DNA from: Paenirhodobacter enshiensis
GTDB taxonomy: Bacteria > Pseudomonadota > Alphaproteobacteria > Rhodobacterales > Rhodobacteraceae
Assembly (NCBI RefSeq): GCF_000740785.1
Contig: NZ_JFZB01000001.1
Coordinates: 248,001-312,000, forward strand
Length of the DNA stretch: 64,000 bases
Reading direction: 5' to 3'
The translations under genes were made by a program, and so were the position numbers. The notes under the pieces were generated by a model that did no database searches, was not told where the DNA came from, and saw only the letters and a program-made list of their open reading frames with translations. Shown in pieces: positions 8,970 through 17,064 of this stretch. Numbering within the stretch: the first letter of the stretch is position 1; every line of letters begins with the position of its first letter.

Positions 8970-10090
8970 GCCGGGCCTGCGGCAAGATGGTCCGACAGCC
9001 GTGCCAGTCCTTCGCGCAGGACATCGCTCGCACAGGCGTAACCGATGCGCACGGTCCCCTCGACCCCGAGCACCGAACCGGGCAGCACCATCACCCCGGT
9101 CCGCTCTTGCAGCTCGCGGCAGAACCGGGCCGAATCCATCATGCCGGCGATGGCCAGAAGCGCCACCGTCCCGCCCCCCGACGGCACCCAGCCGACCCGC
9201 GGCTCGGACGCGATCCACCCCGCGAGGATCGCGCGGTTACGCCGGCTGAGCGCAAGGTTGCGCCCGAGGATCGCGTCTTTCGCCTCAAGCGCGACAGCCG
9301 CGAAATGATCGTCGATCCGGCCGACCGAAATCGTGTCGTAATCGCGGTGGACCGAGACCGCGCGCAGCACCTCGGCCGGTCCCGCGATCCAGCCGAGCCG
9401 CAGACCGGCGAGCGAGAATGCCTTCGACATGCCTCCCGTCGAAATGCCTTTTTCATACAGGTCCGTAACCGATGCGGTTTGGCCCTCTCCGACGGCATCG
9501 AGGCCACGATAAACCTCGTCCGCGAGGATCCAGGCCCCTGCCGCCCGCGCGATCGCGACGATGGCGCCAAGCGTGTCTTCGTCGAGCAACGCGCCGGTCG
9601 GATTGTTCGGGTTGCTCAGGGCGATCAGCCGTGTGCCCGGCGTGACGGCCGCGCGCAGCGCGTCGAGATTCAGCCGCCAGCCATCTTCGGGGCGCAGCGC
9701 CACCGGGATGACCCGGGCGCCAAGGGAATCCGGGATCGACAGATGCTGTTGATAGGTCGGCACGACCGACACCACCCGATCGCCCGGCCCGACCAGCGTG
9801 CGATGCACCAGCGCATTCGCGCCGATGGTGCCATGAGTGACCAGCACCTCTTCGGCCTGCCGGGTGCGGTAAAGCGCGGCGATCGCGCGCCGCAACCGCA
9901 GCGACCCCGCAATCTCGCCGTAGTCGAGGCGCAGCGCCAACAGATCGTTCAGGCTGCCCGCCCCCGGACCGGCAAGCTCCAGCAGGGCGCCGAGTGTCAG
10001 ACTGTCGCAACAGGTCTCGGCCAGATTCCAGCGCGCCGATGTCTCATGGGCGTTCATCCATTGCTCGACACCGAATTCGCGAATGTCCAT
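8966..10090 (-). CDS. Class I/II PLP-dependent aminotransferase
   Basis: Fold-type I aminotransferase, 374 aa. It shows VTHGTIGANALVH, the Asn in SNPNNPTGALL, the Asp in ILADEVYRGLD and the Schiff-base lysine in GGMSKAFSLAGLRLGW. The N terminus MDIREFGVEQWMN differs from classical aspartate aminotransferases and resembles a group sometimes annotated as capreomycidine-synthase-like; its true substrate is unknown. GGAGCC upstream supports ATG at 10090 over the longer frame from 10213. It is coupled to the DUF4105 gene. Confidence 0.85.
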   Translation of the reverse strand: MDIREFGVEQWMNAHETSARWNLAETCCDSLTLGALLELAGPGAGSLNDLLALRLDYGEIAGSLRLRRAIAALYRTRQAEEVLVTHGTIGANALVHRTLVGPGDRVVSVVPTYQQHLSIPDSLGARVIPVALRPEDGWRLNLDALRAAVTPGTRLIALSNPNNPTGALLDEDTLGAIVAIARAAGAWILADEVYRGLDAVGEGQTASVTDLYEKGISTGGMSKAFSLAGLRLGWIAGPAEVLRAVSVHRDYDTISVGRIDDHFAAVALEAKDAILGRNLALSRRNRAILAGWIASEPRVGWVPSGGGTVALLAIAGMMDSARFCRELQERTGVMVLPGSVLGVEGTVRIGYACASDVLREGLARLSDHLAAGPA

Positions 10091-10332
10091 CGGGGGCTCC
10101 TGTCGCGGGGATCGGGACAGATATAGCCGGTTTCGCAGGCCCCGACAGCCCCGCGGACAGTGGCCGAAGTCTGCCCGCGCCGATCTGATTTTTGTAGGCT
10201 TTTGGCGAATCACATGCTATACGAAGTCTTGCGCTGCCTTCTTCGTTACTGTTCCTCACCGGCCAGCATTCGAGTTTGTCTGTGCCGGGCTGCCGTAATT
10301 TCGCGGGCAGCATGATTGAAAGGAATAAAACG
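10091..10332. promoter_or_regulatory. Divergent gap with the long leader of the cold-shock gene
   Basis: This 242-bp gap separates two divergent genes. A plausible -10 element TATACG lies at about 10219-10224. The roughly 110 bases from there to the cspA start would be an unusually long leader, as is normal for cold-inducible csp mRNAs. AAAGGA about 10 bases before the ATG is the ribosome-binding site. Promoter placement is tentative. Confidence 0.4.
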
Positions 10333-10539
10333 ATGGCCAATGGCACCGTGAAATGGTTCAACTCCACCAAGGGTTATGGCTTTATTGCTCCCGAGCAGGG
10401 CGGCGATGACGTGTTCGTGCACATCTCGGCGGTGGAACGTGCCGGTCTGCGCGGCCTGAACGACGGCCAGGCGATCAGCTACGAGCTGGAAACCGGCCGC
10501 AACGGCAAGGTCTCGGCGACGAACCTGAAGCTCGCCTGA
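10333..10539 (+). CDS. cspA: Cold-shock protein (CspA family)
   Basis: 68-aa single cold-shock domain that binds single-stranded nucleic acid and acts as an RNA chaperone. RNP1 (KGYGFI) and RNP2 (DVFVHI) are intact, with the usual MANGTVKWFNSTKG start. The ATG at 10333 follows an AAAGGA site. Monocistronic, with a long leader and its own terminator. Confidence 0.95.
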   Translation: MANGTVKWFNSTKGYGFIAPEQGGDDVFVHISAVERAGLRGLNDGQAISYELETGRNGKVSATNLKLA

Positions 10540-10560
10540 GCTGACCCAAAATCAATGCGA

Positions 10561-10593
10561 ACGCCCGGAGGGATCTTCCCTGCCGGGCGTTTT
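10561..10593 (+). terminator. Terminator of the cold-shock gene
   Basis: ACGCCCGG-AGGGA pairs with TCCCT-G-CCGGGCGT over a TCT loop with one bulged base, followed by TTTT, about 20 bases after the cspA stop. Confidence 0.8.
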
Positions 10594-11123
10594 GCTATGC
10601 GGGGCGCACGATGGGGACGCTGTTGCATCGGTGCCGGATCCCCCCTGACCTGTGCGCCGGGTCTTTCATCCGGCCGTGGCCGGAGGTCGCGGATCATTTG
10701 CTTTGCCCACGAAATCCGGGCCACCCGAGACAAGAGTTCCCGGGCCGTGACAGGATGACGGGCTGGCGGCATTCGCTGGCCCGCACACGCCGGGTCGGGC
10801 CCCCTGCGCGGCCGGTAACGCGAGGCCTTCCGATCCGCCCCGGCAGTCTGGCGCTCACCGTTCGGACAACCCGGAAAGGGTTCTCAGATGCACGACAGCC
10901 TCGCACTTCGCGACGGGCGTCACCATCATGATCCGTTCGCCTTTGAATCCGGTGCGCCTCATCGTCCGTCTTCAGCTTGAGCCGGACCCTCATCGGCGAT
11001 GGCGGAAAAATCCCGTGGCCGGAAGTGATCGTTTACGGCCCCCCACCGCGCGCCGCAAAGGACTGTCAGCCTCACAGCCCGGTGCGGCCGTTCGTAACGA
11101 CGGATCTAATATACTGATTTTAT
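10594..11123. other. About 530 bp with no gene recognised
   Basis: Open frames here (for example 10611-10931 plus and 10694-10993 minus) are Arg/Pro-rich with no recognisable motif or good ribosome-binding site, and look like high-GC noise. The segment 11104-11155 is strikingly AT-rich compared with its surroundings and covers the 3' end of the MocR-type gene. This could be decayed or foreign DNA. Confidence 0.5.
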
Positions 11124-12545
11124 TTAAATATTATGTAATATCTCTATCAATGTTTTAGCCGCGACGGCCAGTGCTTCTTCGGCAAAAGCCGCATAGCCGA
11201 GCAGCAGCGCCTGAGGCGGATCGGGCAGCTGAGCATGGGCCGAAAGCGCGCGAACAGTCAGGCCTTGTGCCGAGGCAAGCGCCGCGACCTGCCGGTCGGT
11301 CGCGCGCAATTCCGGACGGAGAGGCAGGCACAGGTGCATTCCGGCGGCATCCGGGGTCAACTTCAGCAAGTTCCCGACGGGGGCGAGTTCTCGCAACAGC
11401 CATGCCTGACGGCGGGCATATGTCCGGCGCATCCGACGCAGATGGGTCGAGAATTCTCCGCTTGCCATGAACTCCGCCAGCGCCGGCTGCGGCAACACAG
11501 AGGCCCGCGCCCCGGTCACGGACAGATAATCCCGCGCGGCGGCGAGATGCACCTCGGGCAGGACCAGATAGCCAATGCGCAGGCCGGGGCTGAGCAATTT
11601 CGAGAAGCTGCCCATGTAGACCACACGGCGAAGCCCGTCGAGGCCAGCCAAAGACGGCAATGGCTGCCCCTGATAGCGAAACTCGCTGTCGTAATCGTCC
11701 TCTACGATCAGCCCGCCTTCTGCTTCGGCCCAATGCAACAGCTCCAGCCGCCGGGGCAGCGGCATGGCGGTCCCCGTGGGATAGTGGCGCGAGGGGGTCA
11801 CGATGGCGCTGGAAATATCGGGCGGGATCAGCGCCGGATCGAAGCCATCGCGGTCGATCCGTAACGGTTCGGGAGACATCCCGGCCCGTGCAACCAGCCG
11901 GTGAAGCGTCGGCCAACCGGGATCTTCCATCGCCAGCCGCCGACCGCGCAGCAGCCCGGCGCCGCGCAGGATATCGAGCCCATCCCATGCGCCGCCGGTG
12001 ATCGCCACCTGTTCGGCCGTGCAATCGAGGCCCCGCCACGCAGCCAGATGCGCGGCGATAGCGGCACGAAGCGGATACCAGCCAAAAGGATCGGCCAGCT
12101 CCAGCAATCCGGCTGCAGGCGCCCGCCACGCACGCTCCAGATGACGTGCCCAGGCCCGATGCGGAAAGCCCGCCTGATCGGGAACGCCAGGATGAAATGG
12201 CAGGACCCGCGCAGGTTTCGGCGCGGAAACCGGCCGTGGCTCAGGGGCGATCAGATGCGGCAAATGCTCGGCGATGTAGGTGCCCGATCCTTGCCGCGCC
12301 ACAAGATATCCTTCTGCGATCAGCTGGTCATAGGCCGCGGTCACCGTCAGGCGCGAAATAGAGAGTTCTGCAGCGAAAAGGCGGCTGGCCGGCAGACGCT
12401 GCCCGCCATGGCTTCCGCTCAGCACCAGTGTCCGCAGGGCTCCGGCGAGCTGCAGATGCAATGCGGGCTCGGCGGCGCGGTCCAATGTCACCGCGAAGAG
12501 CGCGGCATTCAAATTGGACTGAGAATTTTTATCTATATTGGCCAT
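11124..12545 (-). CDS. MocR/PdxR-type regulator (GntR HTH fused to aminotransferase-like domain)
   Basis: 473-aa chimeric regulator. Residues of about 25-90 form a GntR winged helix (LHLQLAGALRTLVLSGSHGGQRLPASR, LSISRLTVTAAYDQL). The rest resembles a class I aminotransferase, with VEDDYDSEFRYQG and the PLP lysine in YMGSFSKLLSPGLRIGY. MocR proteins use PLP as effector, and PdxR regulates vitamin B6 genes. Here the divergent neighbour is a pyridoxamine-phosphate-oxidase-like protein only 41 bp away, so it is the likely target. The ATG at 12545 sits in the AT-rich intergenic stretch. Confidence 0.88.
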   Translation of the reverse strand: MANIDKNSQSNLNAALFAVTLDRAAEPALHLQLAGALRTLVLSGSHGGQRLPASRLFAAELSISRLTVTAAYDQLIAEGYLVARQGSGTYIAEHLPHLIAPEPRPVSAPKPARVLPFHPGVPDQAGFPHRAWARHLERAWRAPAAGLLELADPFGWYPLRAAIAAHLAAWRGLDCTAEQVAITGGAWDGLDILRGAGLLRGRRLAMEDPGWPTLHRLVARAGMSPEPLRIDRDGFDPALIPPDISSAIVTPSRHYPTGTAMPLPRRLELLHWAEAEGGLIVEDDYDSEFRYQGQPLPSLAGLDGLRRVVYMGSFSKLLSPGLRIGYLVLPEVHLAAARDYLSVTGARASVLPQPALAEFMASGEFSTHLRRMRRTYARRQAWLLRELAPVGNLLKLTPDAAGMHLCLPLRPELRATDRQVAALASAQGLTVRALSAHAQLPDPPQALLLGYAAFAEEALAVAAKTLIEILHNI

Positions 12546-12565
12546 ATTTGTTAATCCAATAGGGC
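12504..12565. promoter_or_regulatory. AT-rich divergent control region between MocR and PNPOx genes
   Basis: The short divergent gap and the start of the MocR gene hold repeated ATTGG/CCAAT half-sites (ATTGG near 12512 and 12537, CCAAT near 12557) in AT-rich DNA, unlike the GC-rich surroundings. MocR regulators often bind spaced repeats at such places. Binding is inferred. Confidence 0.35.
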
Positions 12566-12586
12566 GCTACGTTCAGGATATCAACC

Positions 12587-13285
12587 ATGAACGGACGTCT
12601 TCCGATGACTGACAGCCTGCCCATCACCGAGCGCTCTCGTCTGCGCCGCTCTCACCCGCGCGGACATTTCGACCGCGCCACGATCAATGACATTCTGGAT
12701 GCGCAACCTCTGTGCTCGGTCGGTTACGTGATGGAAGGCAAACCCTATGTCACCCCGACCCTGCAATGGCGCGAGGGCGATCATGTCTATTGGCACGGAT
12801 CCTCGGCCAGCCGGGCGCTGCGGGCCGGGTGCGATGCCGAGGTGTGCCTCAGCGTCTCGATCCTCGATGGCTTCGTGCTGGCGCGTTCCGGGTTTCATCA
12901 TTCCGTCAATTCGCGTTCGGTGACGCTGTTCGGCACGGCATTCAGGGTCGAGGATGCAGAGGAAAAGCTGACCAGGCTGACGCGTTTCGTCGACGGTCTC
13001 TTTGCCGGTCGCTATGCCGGTCTGCGCCCCGACAGGACGCAGGACCTGAAGGCAACCACGGTTCTGGGCCTGAAGATCGCGGAAGGAAGTGCCAAGATCC
13101 GCACCGGCGGGCCGAATGACGAGCCGGAGGACTACACTTTGCCCATCTGGGCCGGCGTGATCCCGGTGCGAATGCAGATCGGTTCCCCGGTCCCCGATCC
13201 TCGCAATCTGGACGAGGTCGAGATGCCGGGCCATGTCAGGGATTTCCGGTTGGGGGGGCAGAATGAGCCGTCAACCCGCGGATAG
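12587..13285 (+). CDS. Pyridoxamine 5'-phosphate oxidase-like flavoprotein
   Basis: 232-aa protein of the PNPOx-like split-barrel superfamily (flavin-nucleotide-binding group). Seen are the N-terminal LRRSHPRGHFDRATINDIL, the barrel strand SVGYVMEGKPYVTPTLQWREGDHVYWHGS, and LDGFVLARSGFHHSVNSRSVTLFG. Proteins of this group are commonly divergent from MocR regulators and may act in B6 metabolism or detoxification; catalytic activity is not shown. The start could also be the second Met at 12605; 12587 is used because AGGA lies upstream. Confidence 0.8.
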   Translation: MNGRLPMTDSLPITERSRLRRSHPRGHFDRATINDILDAQPLCSVGYVMEGKPYVTPTLQWREGDHVYWHGSSASRALRAGCDAEVCLSVSILDGFVLARSGFHHSVNSRSVTLFGTAFRVEDAEEKLTRLTRFVDGLFAGRYAGLRPDRTQDLKATTVLGLKIAEGSAKIRTGGPNDEPEDYTLPIWAGVIPVRMQIGSPVPDPRNLDEVEMPGHVRDFRLGGQNEPSTRG

Positions 13286-13288
13286 AGG

Positions 13289-13453
13289 ATGGGTAAGCGC
13301 CAGACATTCACACAAGCCGAGCTCTCGCGCCACCTGAAGGCCGCGCCGGCAGACGACCCGCCTGCAATCGTGGAGATCGACAAGGCCGCCGGCGTGCTGC
13401 GGATCCCGGCTGTTGACCGCCCCCCGGCACCGCCCGCCGCAAGCCGCGGATGA
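13289..13453 (+). CDS. Small conserved-looking ORF before the integrase remnant (54 aa)
   Basis: Encodes 54 aa starting MGKRQTFTQAELSRHLKAA, with a middle IVEIDKAAGVLRIP. The same architecture (short protein with a basic start and a V-x-I-D-x-x-G-x-I strand) is seen in the 61-aa ORF at 30801 in front of the intact integrase. Such small proteins often precede tyrosine integrases of alphaproteobacterial islands. It starts 4 bases after the PNPOx stop. Its role is unknown; it is probably a leftover of an older element. Confidence 0.5.
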   Translation: MGKRQTFTQAELSRHLKAAPADDPPAIVEIDKAAGVLRIPAVDRPPAPPAASRG

Positions 13454-13477
13454 CCGGACGCCAGAACCGTGGATCTG

Positions 13478-13937
13478 ATGAAGCTGCCATACATCATGGA
13501 GGAGCGCCTTCCCTCTGGCGAGGGCCCGCAACCGTTTCCGGCGGAGCAAGGTGAAGATGACCCTGAAAGCGCCATCGTCTTTCGAAGCTCATCATGGCAC
13601 GCCGCGCCCTGATCCTCGCCATGTCGACCGCGGCCCGGCGCGGAGACATTTGCCACCTGCGCCGGCTGAACGAATTTCTGAAGGACCAGGGCGCGCCGGT
13701 GTCGGTCACCGGAATCGAGAACAAGTTCGGCGACTGGTGCGATGCGGCAGGGCTGGAGGGCCGCAGTCTGCATGGCGTTCGGAAAGGAGTGTCGTCTCTG
13801 CTGGCGAGCAAGGGGGCACCGAGCACGGAAAGTGATGTGCTGCTTGGGTATGAAATGGGAAGGTCTACATCCGCGCGGCGTTCGCGGAATCGGTCGTGCA
13901 CAGGCTCGGCCAGCTCATTGGGGGAACGGTCGAGTGA
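13478..13937 (+). pseudogene. Decayed tyrosine integrase of an older island
   Basis: The three pieces lie in different frames. MKLPYIMEERLPSG (from ATG 13478) is an integrase N terminus; after a shift the frame gives NRFRRSKVKMTLKAPSS. The core DNA-binding part is deleted. From about 13594 the catalytic domain resumes with STAARRGDICHL (box I Arg present) and LHGVRKGVSSLLAS (box II HxxR). A last shift near 13855 leads into GKVYIRAAFAESVVHRLGQL with the C-terminal stop at 13937. The remnant ends about 70 bases before the left att repeat, as the intact integrase ends next to the right one. Confidence 0.8.
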
Positions 13938-14005
13938 CCCACGGCGCGGATGAAAGCGCCTCACGCGCCTGAAATGCCATAAATATCAGATATATGGCGA
14001 GCTCA

Positions 14006-14022
14006 TGGTAGGCCCGGAGGGA
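14006..14022. repeat. attL: Left attachment-site repeat of the genomic island
   Basis: TGGTAGGCCCGGAGGGA is identical to 32115-32131, which is the 3' end of the tRNA-Ile(CAU) gene including its CCA. It marks the tRNA-distal end of the island. Confidence 0.88.
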
Positions 14023-14281
14023 ATGGAGCAATTCCCGGATTTCAATGGCTTGGCGTGGTGAATGCGCGAAAATCCCCCTTTGATTTCATTGCGGAAAATC
14101 GGGGCGTGGTGAACCTTTTTCTGGGCGGATTCCCGGATGAAAGAGGCCAGAAACGGAAAGTCGCCGGAGGGGCTGCAACCCGCTCCGACGACCAAATGGA
14201 AAATCACTCCGTAGCTGAAACCTACTGTGCGGTGTGCCGCCAAGCAAGCCGGATTTCGGAACTAGCAGAGAGGGCGGGAGC
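14023..14281. other. Leader region between left att repeat and repC
   Basis: About 260 bp with no convincing gene. A frame from 14055 (76 aa) overlaps the repC start and has no recognisable motif. The stretch is less GC-rich than the core chromosome and may hold the repC promoter or iterons, but I see no clear tandem repeats. Confidence 0.4.
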
Positions 14282-15379
14282 ATGAGCGTCACCCTCACGC
14301 ATTGCGGCCTTCCCGAGGGCATGTCGCCATTCGAGCTGCTGGATGTCCTGCAAAAGCTGCGCAACCGGTTGGGTTTGCGCGACGAAGATTTAGCCTACCT
14401 GCGCTGTGCCTTCCGACTGGTGCGCTCGGAGGATTTCTTGCCCGGCCGGGTCTGCGGCTTCTGGGAGAAGGTCTCCGGACTGGCCGATCGCCTCGGCTTC
14501 AATGTGCGCCGCATTACCCGGATCGAGACGCGGCTGGAGGCTCGCGGGTTACTTCGTCGGACCGGCGCTGCAAATGGTATGCGCTTTGGTCGTCGTTCCG
14601 GGGATGGGCGGATCCTGTCGGTTGGCGGCATCAACCTCGCTCCGTTGATCGAGCGCGCTGGTGAATTTCTGGCCTGGCAGCGAAGCGTTACAATCGGCGC
14701 CGAACGGTTGAAGGACGACCGCCGGCGCGCCAACGATCTCATTCGCCAGATCCGGAACCTCGATGCCCCCGAGGCACTGGCAGCTGCCCGTGAAGCATTC
14801 CCACGCCTGCGCCCCTCTGAGGTCCAGGATGGCGAGCGACTGGCGGCGATCATCAATGTGCTCGAAACCATTGTCACCGAGTTTTCGGCAAATTCCGGTC
14901 GGACAGTTGAGGTCGCGCCGTCGGACAGTTCTGTCCGACCTAATACCAATCCGAAAAAGAAAATCGAAACCTGTAGGAGACACGGCGATGCCGCACACAA
15001 GCCGCTGCGCATCAGCACCGGGCAGGTTTTGGCACTAGCTGGAGAAGAGTTGCGCGAGGCAATCGAGCTTTACGCCGAAGCTGACGGGTGTCTGCACAGC
15101 CCGAGTTGGCGCTGCATCGGGCTTGGGGCGAGAGAGCGGGCGATGATGCTGGGTGTGTCCGGTTCGGATTGGGATGCTGCGCGTGACAGCTTGGGAGAGA
15201 TGCGCACCTCGCTCTGCCTGCTCTTAGCGGATTGCAATGCGGAACGAACTGATCGCTTCCGAGTGAGGAATGCGGCGCGGGCGTTCATCGGTTTGGTGAG
15301 ACAGGAAACGCGCGGAAAGGCTGTCAGTAGTATCCTGATTGCGGAGCTGATCCAGGCCTGTTCACGGAGGCTGGGATGA
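14282..15379 (+). CDS. repC: RepC-type plasmid replication initiator
   Basis: 365-aa protein related to RepC initiators of alphaproteobacterial plasmids, which open the origin as winged-helix DNA-binding proteins. Recognised are GMSPFELLDVLQKLRNRLGL, the HTH part LADRLGFNVRRITRIETRLEARGLLRR, and RRSGDGRILSVGGINLAPLIERA. The C-terminal part (RISTGQVLALAGEELREAIELYAE ... SWRCIGLGARERAMMLGVSGSDWDAARDSLGEM) matches the second RepC domain. GGGAG lies 6 bases before ATG 14282. No repA or repB is present, so partitioning is missing. On an integrated element it may drive replication of the excised circle. Confidence 0.8.
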   Translation: MSVTLTHCGLPEGMSPFELLDVLQKLRNRLGLRDEDLAYLRCAFRLVRSEDFLPGRVCGFWEKVSGLADRLGFNVRRITRIETRLEARGLLRRTGAANGMRFGRRSGDGRILSVGGINLAPLIERAGEFLAWQRSVTIGAERLKDDRRRANDLIRQIRNLDAPEALAAAREAFPRLRPSEVQDGERLAAIINVLETIVTEFSANSGRTVEVAPSDSSVRPNTNPKKKIETCRRHGDAAHKPLRISTGQVLALAGEELREAIELYAEADGCLHSPSWRCIGLGARERAMMLGVSGSDWDAARDSLGEMRTSLCLLLADCNAERTDRFRVRNAARAFIGLVRQETRGKAVSSILIAELIQACSRRLG

Positions 15380-15636
15380 CCACGAAAAATCAGCGGCCTC
15401 AGGCATCGACCAGGCAATCAGAAACCGCAGATGGCACTCTTGCAAAACCCGATCGGAGCGCCCGTCACGAGGTTGGCGAAGGTCGGGTTTTGCAGACGCC
15501 ATTGGCGGCTTCGATCCGGGACGGATCGGCGGCGCAGCCGCTGGCTGGGTCGAGGGGCGCAGCGCCTTCGCCGACATGTTGCTTGCAACATAATAGTCGG
15601 TCCATATTGCGTTTCTCCGGCAACGGGGGCTGAGCC
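15380..15636. other. oriT-like region upstream of the relaxase
   Basis: The 257-bp gap before the relaxase holds two inverted repeats. TGCAAAACCCGA at 15441-15452 pairs perfectly with 15483-15494 across 30 bases, and TGTTGC-TT-GCAACA lies at 15577-15590, followed by an AT-rich TAATAG. Relaxase nick sites usually sit beside such repeats directly upstream of the mob gene. The nick position cannot be called. An 85-aa frame starting at the repC stop crosses this region but shows no motif and would be interrupted by the repeats. Confidence 0.5.
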
Positions 15637-17064
15637 ATGGCCGGACCCCAGTTTTTCCACCTGCAGACCTATTCCCGAAAGCCCAACAAGACAGGCCAGT
15701 CGGTCGAACAGGTTCTGGCAGAAGCGCGGCGCGATCCGATGTTCTCGAGGCACGTTTCCAAACCCCTCCCCTTCCGGGTGATCGCCGGCGTGTCGCCTCA
15801 GGAGGTGCAGCGCCTGCATGACGAGATGGTGGCCGCGGGCAGTGTCGCGGTCACGCTGAAGGATGGCCGGTCTGCGCGCCGGGGTATCCGCGCCGACCGT
15901 CACACCCTGCTGACGGCGGTGGCCTCGCATCCGCATCTGACTGCGCAGGTCATGGAAAATCCCGAAGCCCGGCGGGACTATGACGCCTGGGTGGAGCGGA
16001 ACCTGACGTTTCTGCGCGGCCTCTTCGGCGAACGTCTGGTGAGCGTGATTGAGCATGTCGACGAAGAGCACCCGCATCTTCACGCCTACGTCTTGCCACT
16101 GGATGATCCCGCCTGTTCGGCCCGGGATCTGAACCCGTGCTGGCTGGCCAAGAGCGAAGCCGAGGCCGTGGCAAGAGGGGAAGGGCATGACGACAAGACG
16201 GCAGTGAAGCATGGCAATCATGCCTATCGCTCGCGGGCCCGCGAGCTTCAGGACCAGTATCACCGCGAAGTGGGACTGCCGTCTGGCCTGACCCGCACCG
16301 GCCCGAAGCGGGAGCGGCTGTCGCGGCAGCAATGGCGCGCCCGCAAGGACGAAGCCAGCCGCAACGCCCGCGCTCTGAGGCAGATGGAGGAGATGGTCAG
16401 CGACCTCGCCGATCAGGAGGATGCGCTGAGTGCTTCGGCGGAGAGAATGGCACGCGATCTTGAGGCGAGGCTTCATCAGGCTGAGGGGCTCCATGCCGAG
16501 GCCGAAGCCGAACGATCTGCGGCGGCGCAGGAGCGGGCCGTGGCGACGGCGCGCAGAAAGACAGCCGCCGCCCTCCGGTTGGCGGCGGAGGAGGAGGTCC
16601 GCAAGATCAGGAGCTCGGCAGAACAGAAGGCGGCGGATCTGATTTCCGCCGCCGAAGAGATCAGGGCCGCCGCCGGAAGGGAGGCCGAAGCAGGCGCTCG
16701 CCGGCTTCAGGACGACAGACAGGCGTTCGAGGCTGAGAAGGCGGTGATTGCACGACGCGTCGCGCAGGAAGCGGCGGCTGTCGCGGTGCTGGTTATCGTC
16801 GGGGTGCTGACCGGCAAGGTCGTGCGTCCGGCGCGGGGTTCCGGGTGGGGAATCCGCGACAGGGCGCTGCACGAACGGGTCGAGGCCCTGCAGATCGGCC
16901 CGGCGCTGCGGGAAGCGGTGACGGTCGTCACCTCGCTCTGGGACCGGCTGAAAACGCGCCTGTCTGCCCCGGAGCTGGCCCGGGAGCAGGAACATGCGGC
17001 CGAACAGGTGCGGGAGCACGATCTTCCGGCCTCGGCCTTTCGGAACAGGGGGATCGGGCGATGA
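15637..17064 (+). CDS. MobV-family relaxase
   Basis: 475-aa HUH relaxase that would nick oriT and lead the strand into a helper's conjugation channel. The catalytic three-His motif is HVDEEHPHLHAYVLP (H140, H147, H149), matching HxDExxPHxH of MobV/Pre proteins. The N-terminal region includes FFHLQTYSRKPNKTG. The C-terminal half (about 245-380) is a long Ala/Glu/Arg coiled coil, then a hydrophobic stretch AAAVAVLVIVGVLTG near 390. The ATG follows a weak GGGGGCTGAGCC site. It overlaps the next gene by 4 bases. No type IV secretion genes are nearby. Confidence 0.85.
   Translation: MAGPQFFHLQTYSRKPNKTGQSVEQVLAEARRDPMFSRHVSKPLPFRVIAGVSPQEVQRLHDEMVAAGSVAVTLKDGRSARRGIRADRHTLLTAVASHPHLTAQVMENPEARRDYDAWVERNLTFLRGLFGERLVSVIEHVDEEHPHLHAYVLPLDDPACSARDLNPCWLAKSEAEAVARGEGHDDKTAVKHGNHAYRSRARELQDQYHREVGLPSGLTRTGPKRERLSRQQWRARKDEASRNARALRQMEEMVSDLADQEDALSASAERMARDLEARLHQAEGLHAEAEAERSAAAQERAVATARRKTAAALRLAAEEEVRKIRSSAEQKAADLISAAEEIRAAAGREAEAGARRLQDDRQAFEAEKAVIARRVAQEAAAVAVLVIVGVLTGKVVRPARGSGWGIRDRALHERVEALQIGPALREAVTVVTSLWDRLKTRLSAPELAREQEHAAEQVREHDLPASAFRNRGIGR

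Noticed and set aside
10563-10574. GCCCGGAGGGA in the cspA terminator as an old attachment site
   Set aside because: Only 11 of 17 bases match the att repeat, and the bases are fully explained by the terminator hairpin.
14055-14285. 76-aa frame just inside the left att repeat
   Set aside because: It overlaps the repC start in another frame, lacks a good ribosome-binding site and has no recognisable features.
14282-15379. Possibility that the whole window is a plasmid because of RepC
   Set aside because: Flanks contain many essential chromosomal genes (purM, rnr, dapE, rpoZ, era, tat), and RepC lies within att-bounded DNA.
15376-15633. 85-aa frame overlapping the repC stop by ATGA
   Set aside because: The overlap is tempting, but the frame crosses the oriT-like inverted repeats, has no motif and is Ser/Ala/Arg-rich.
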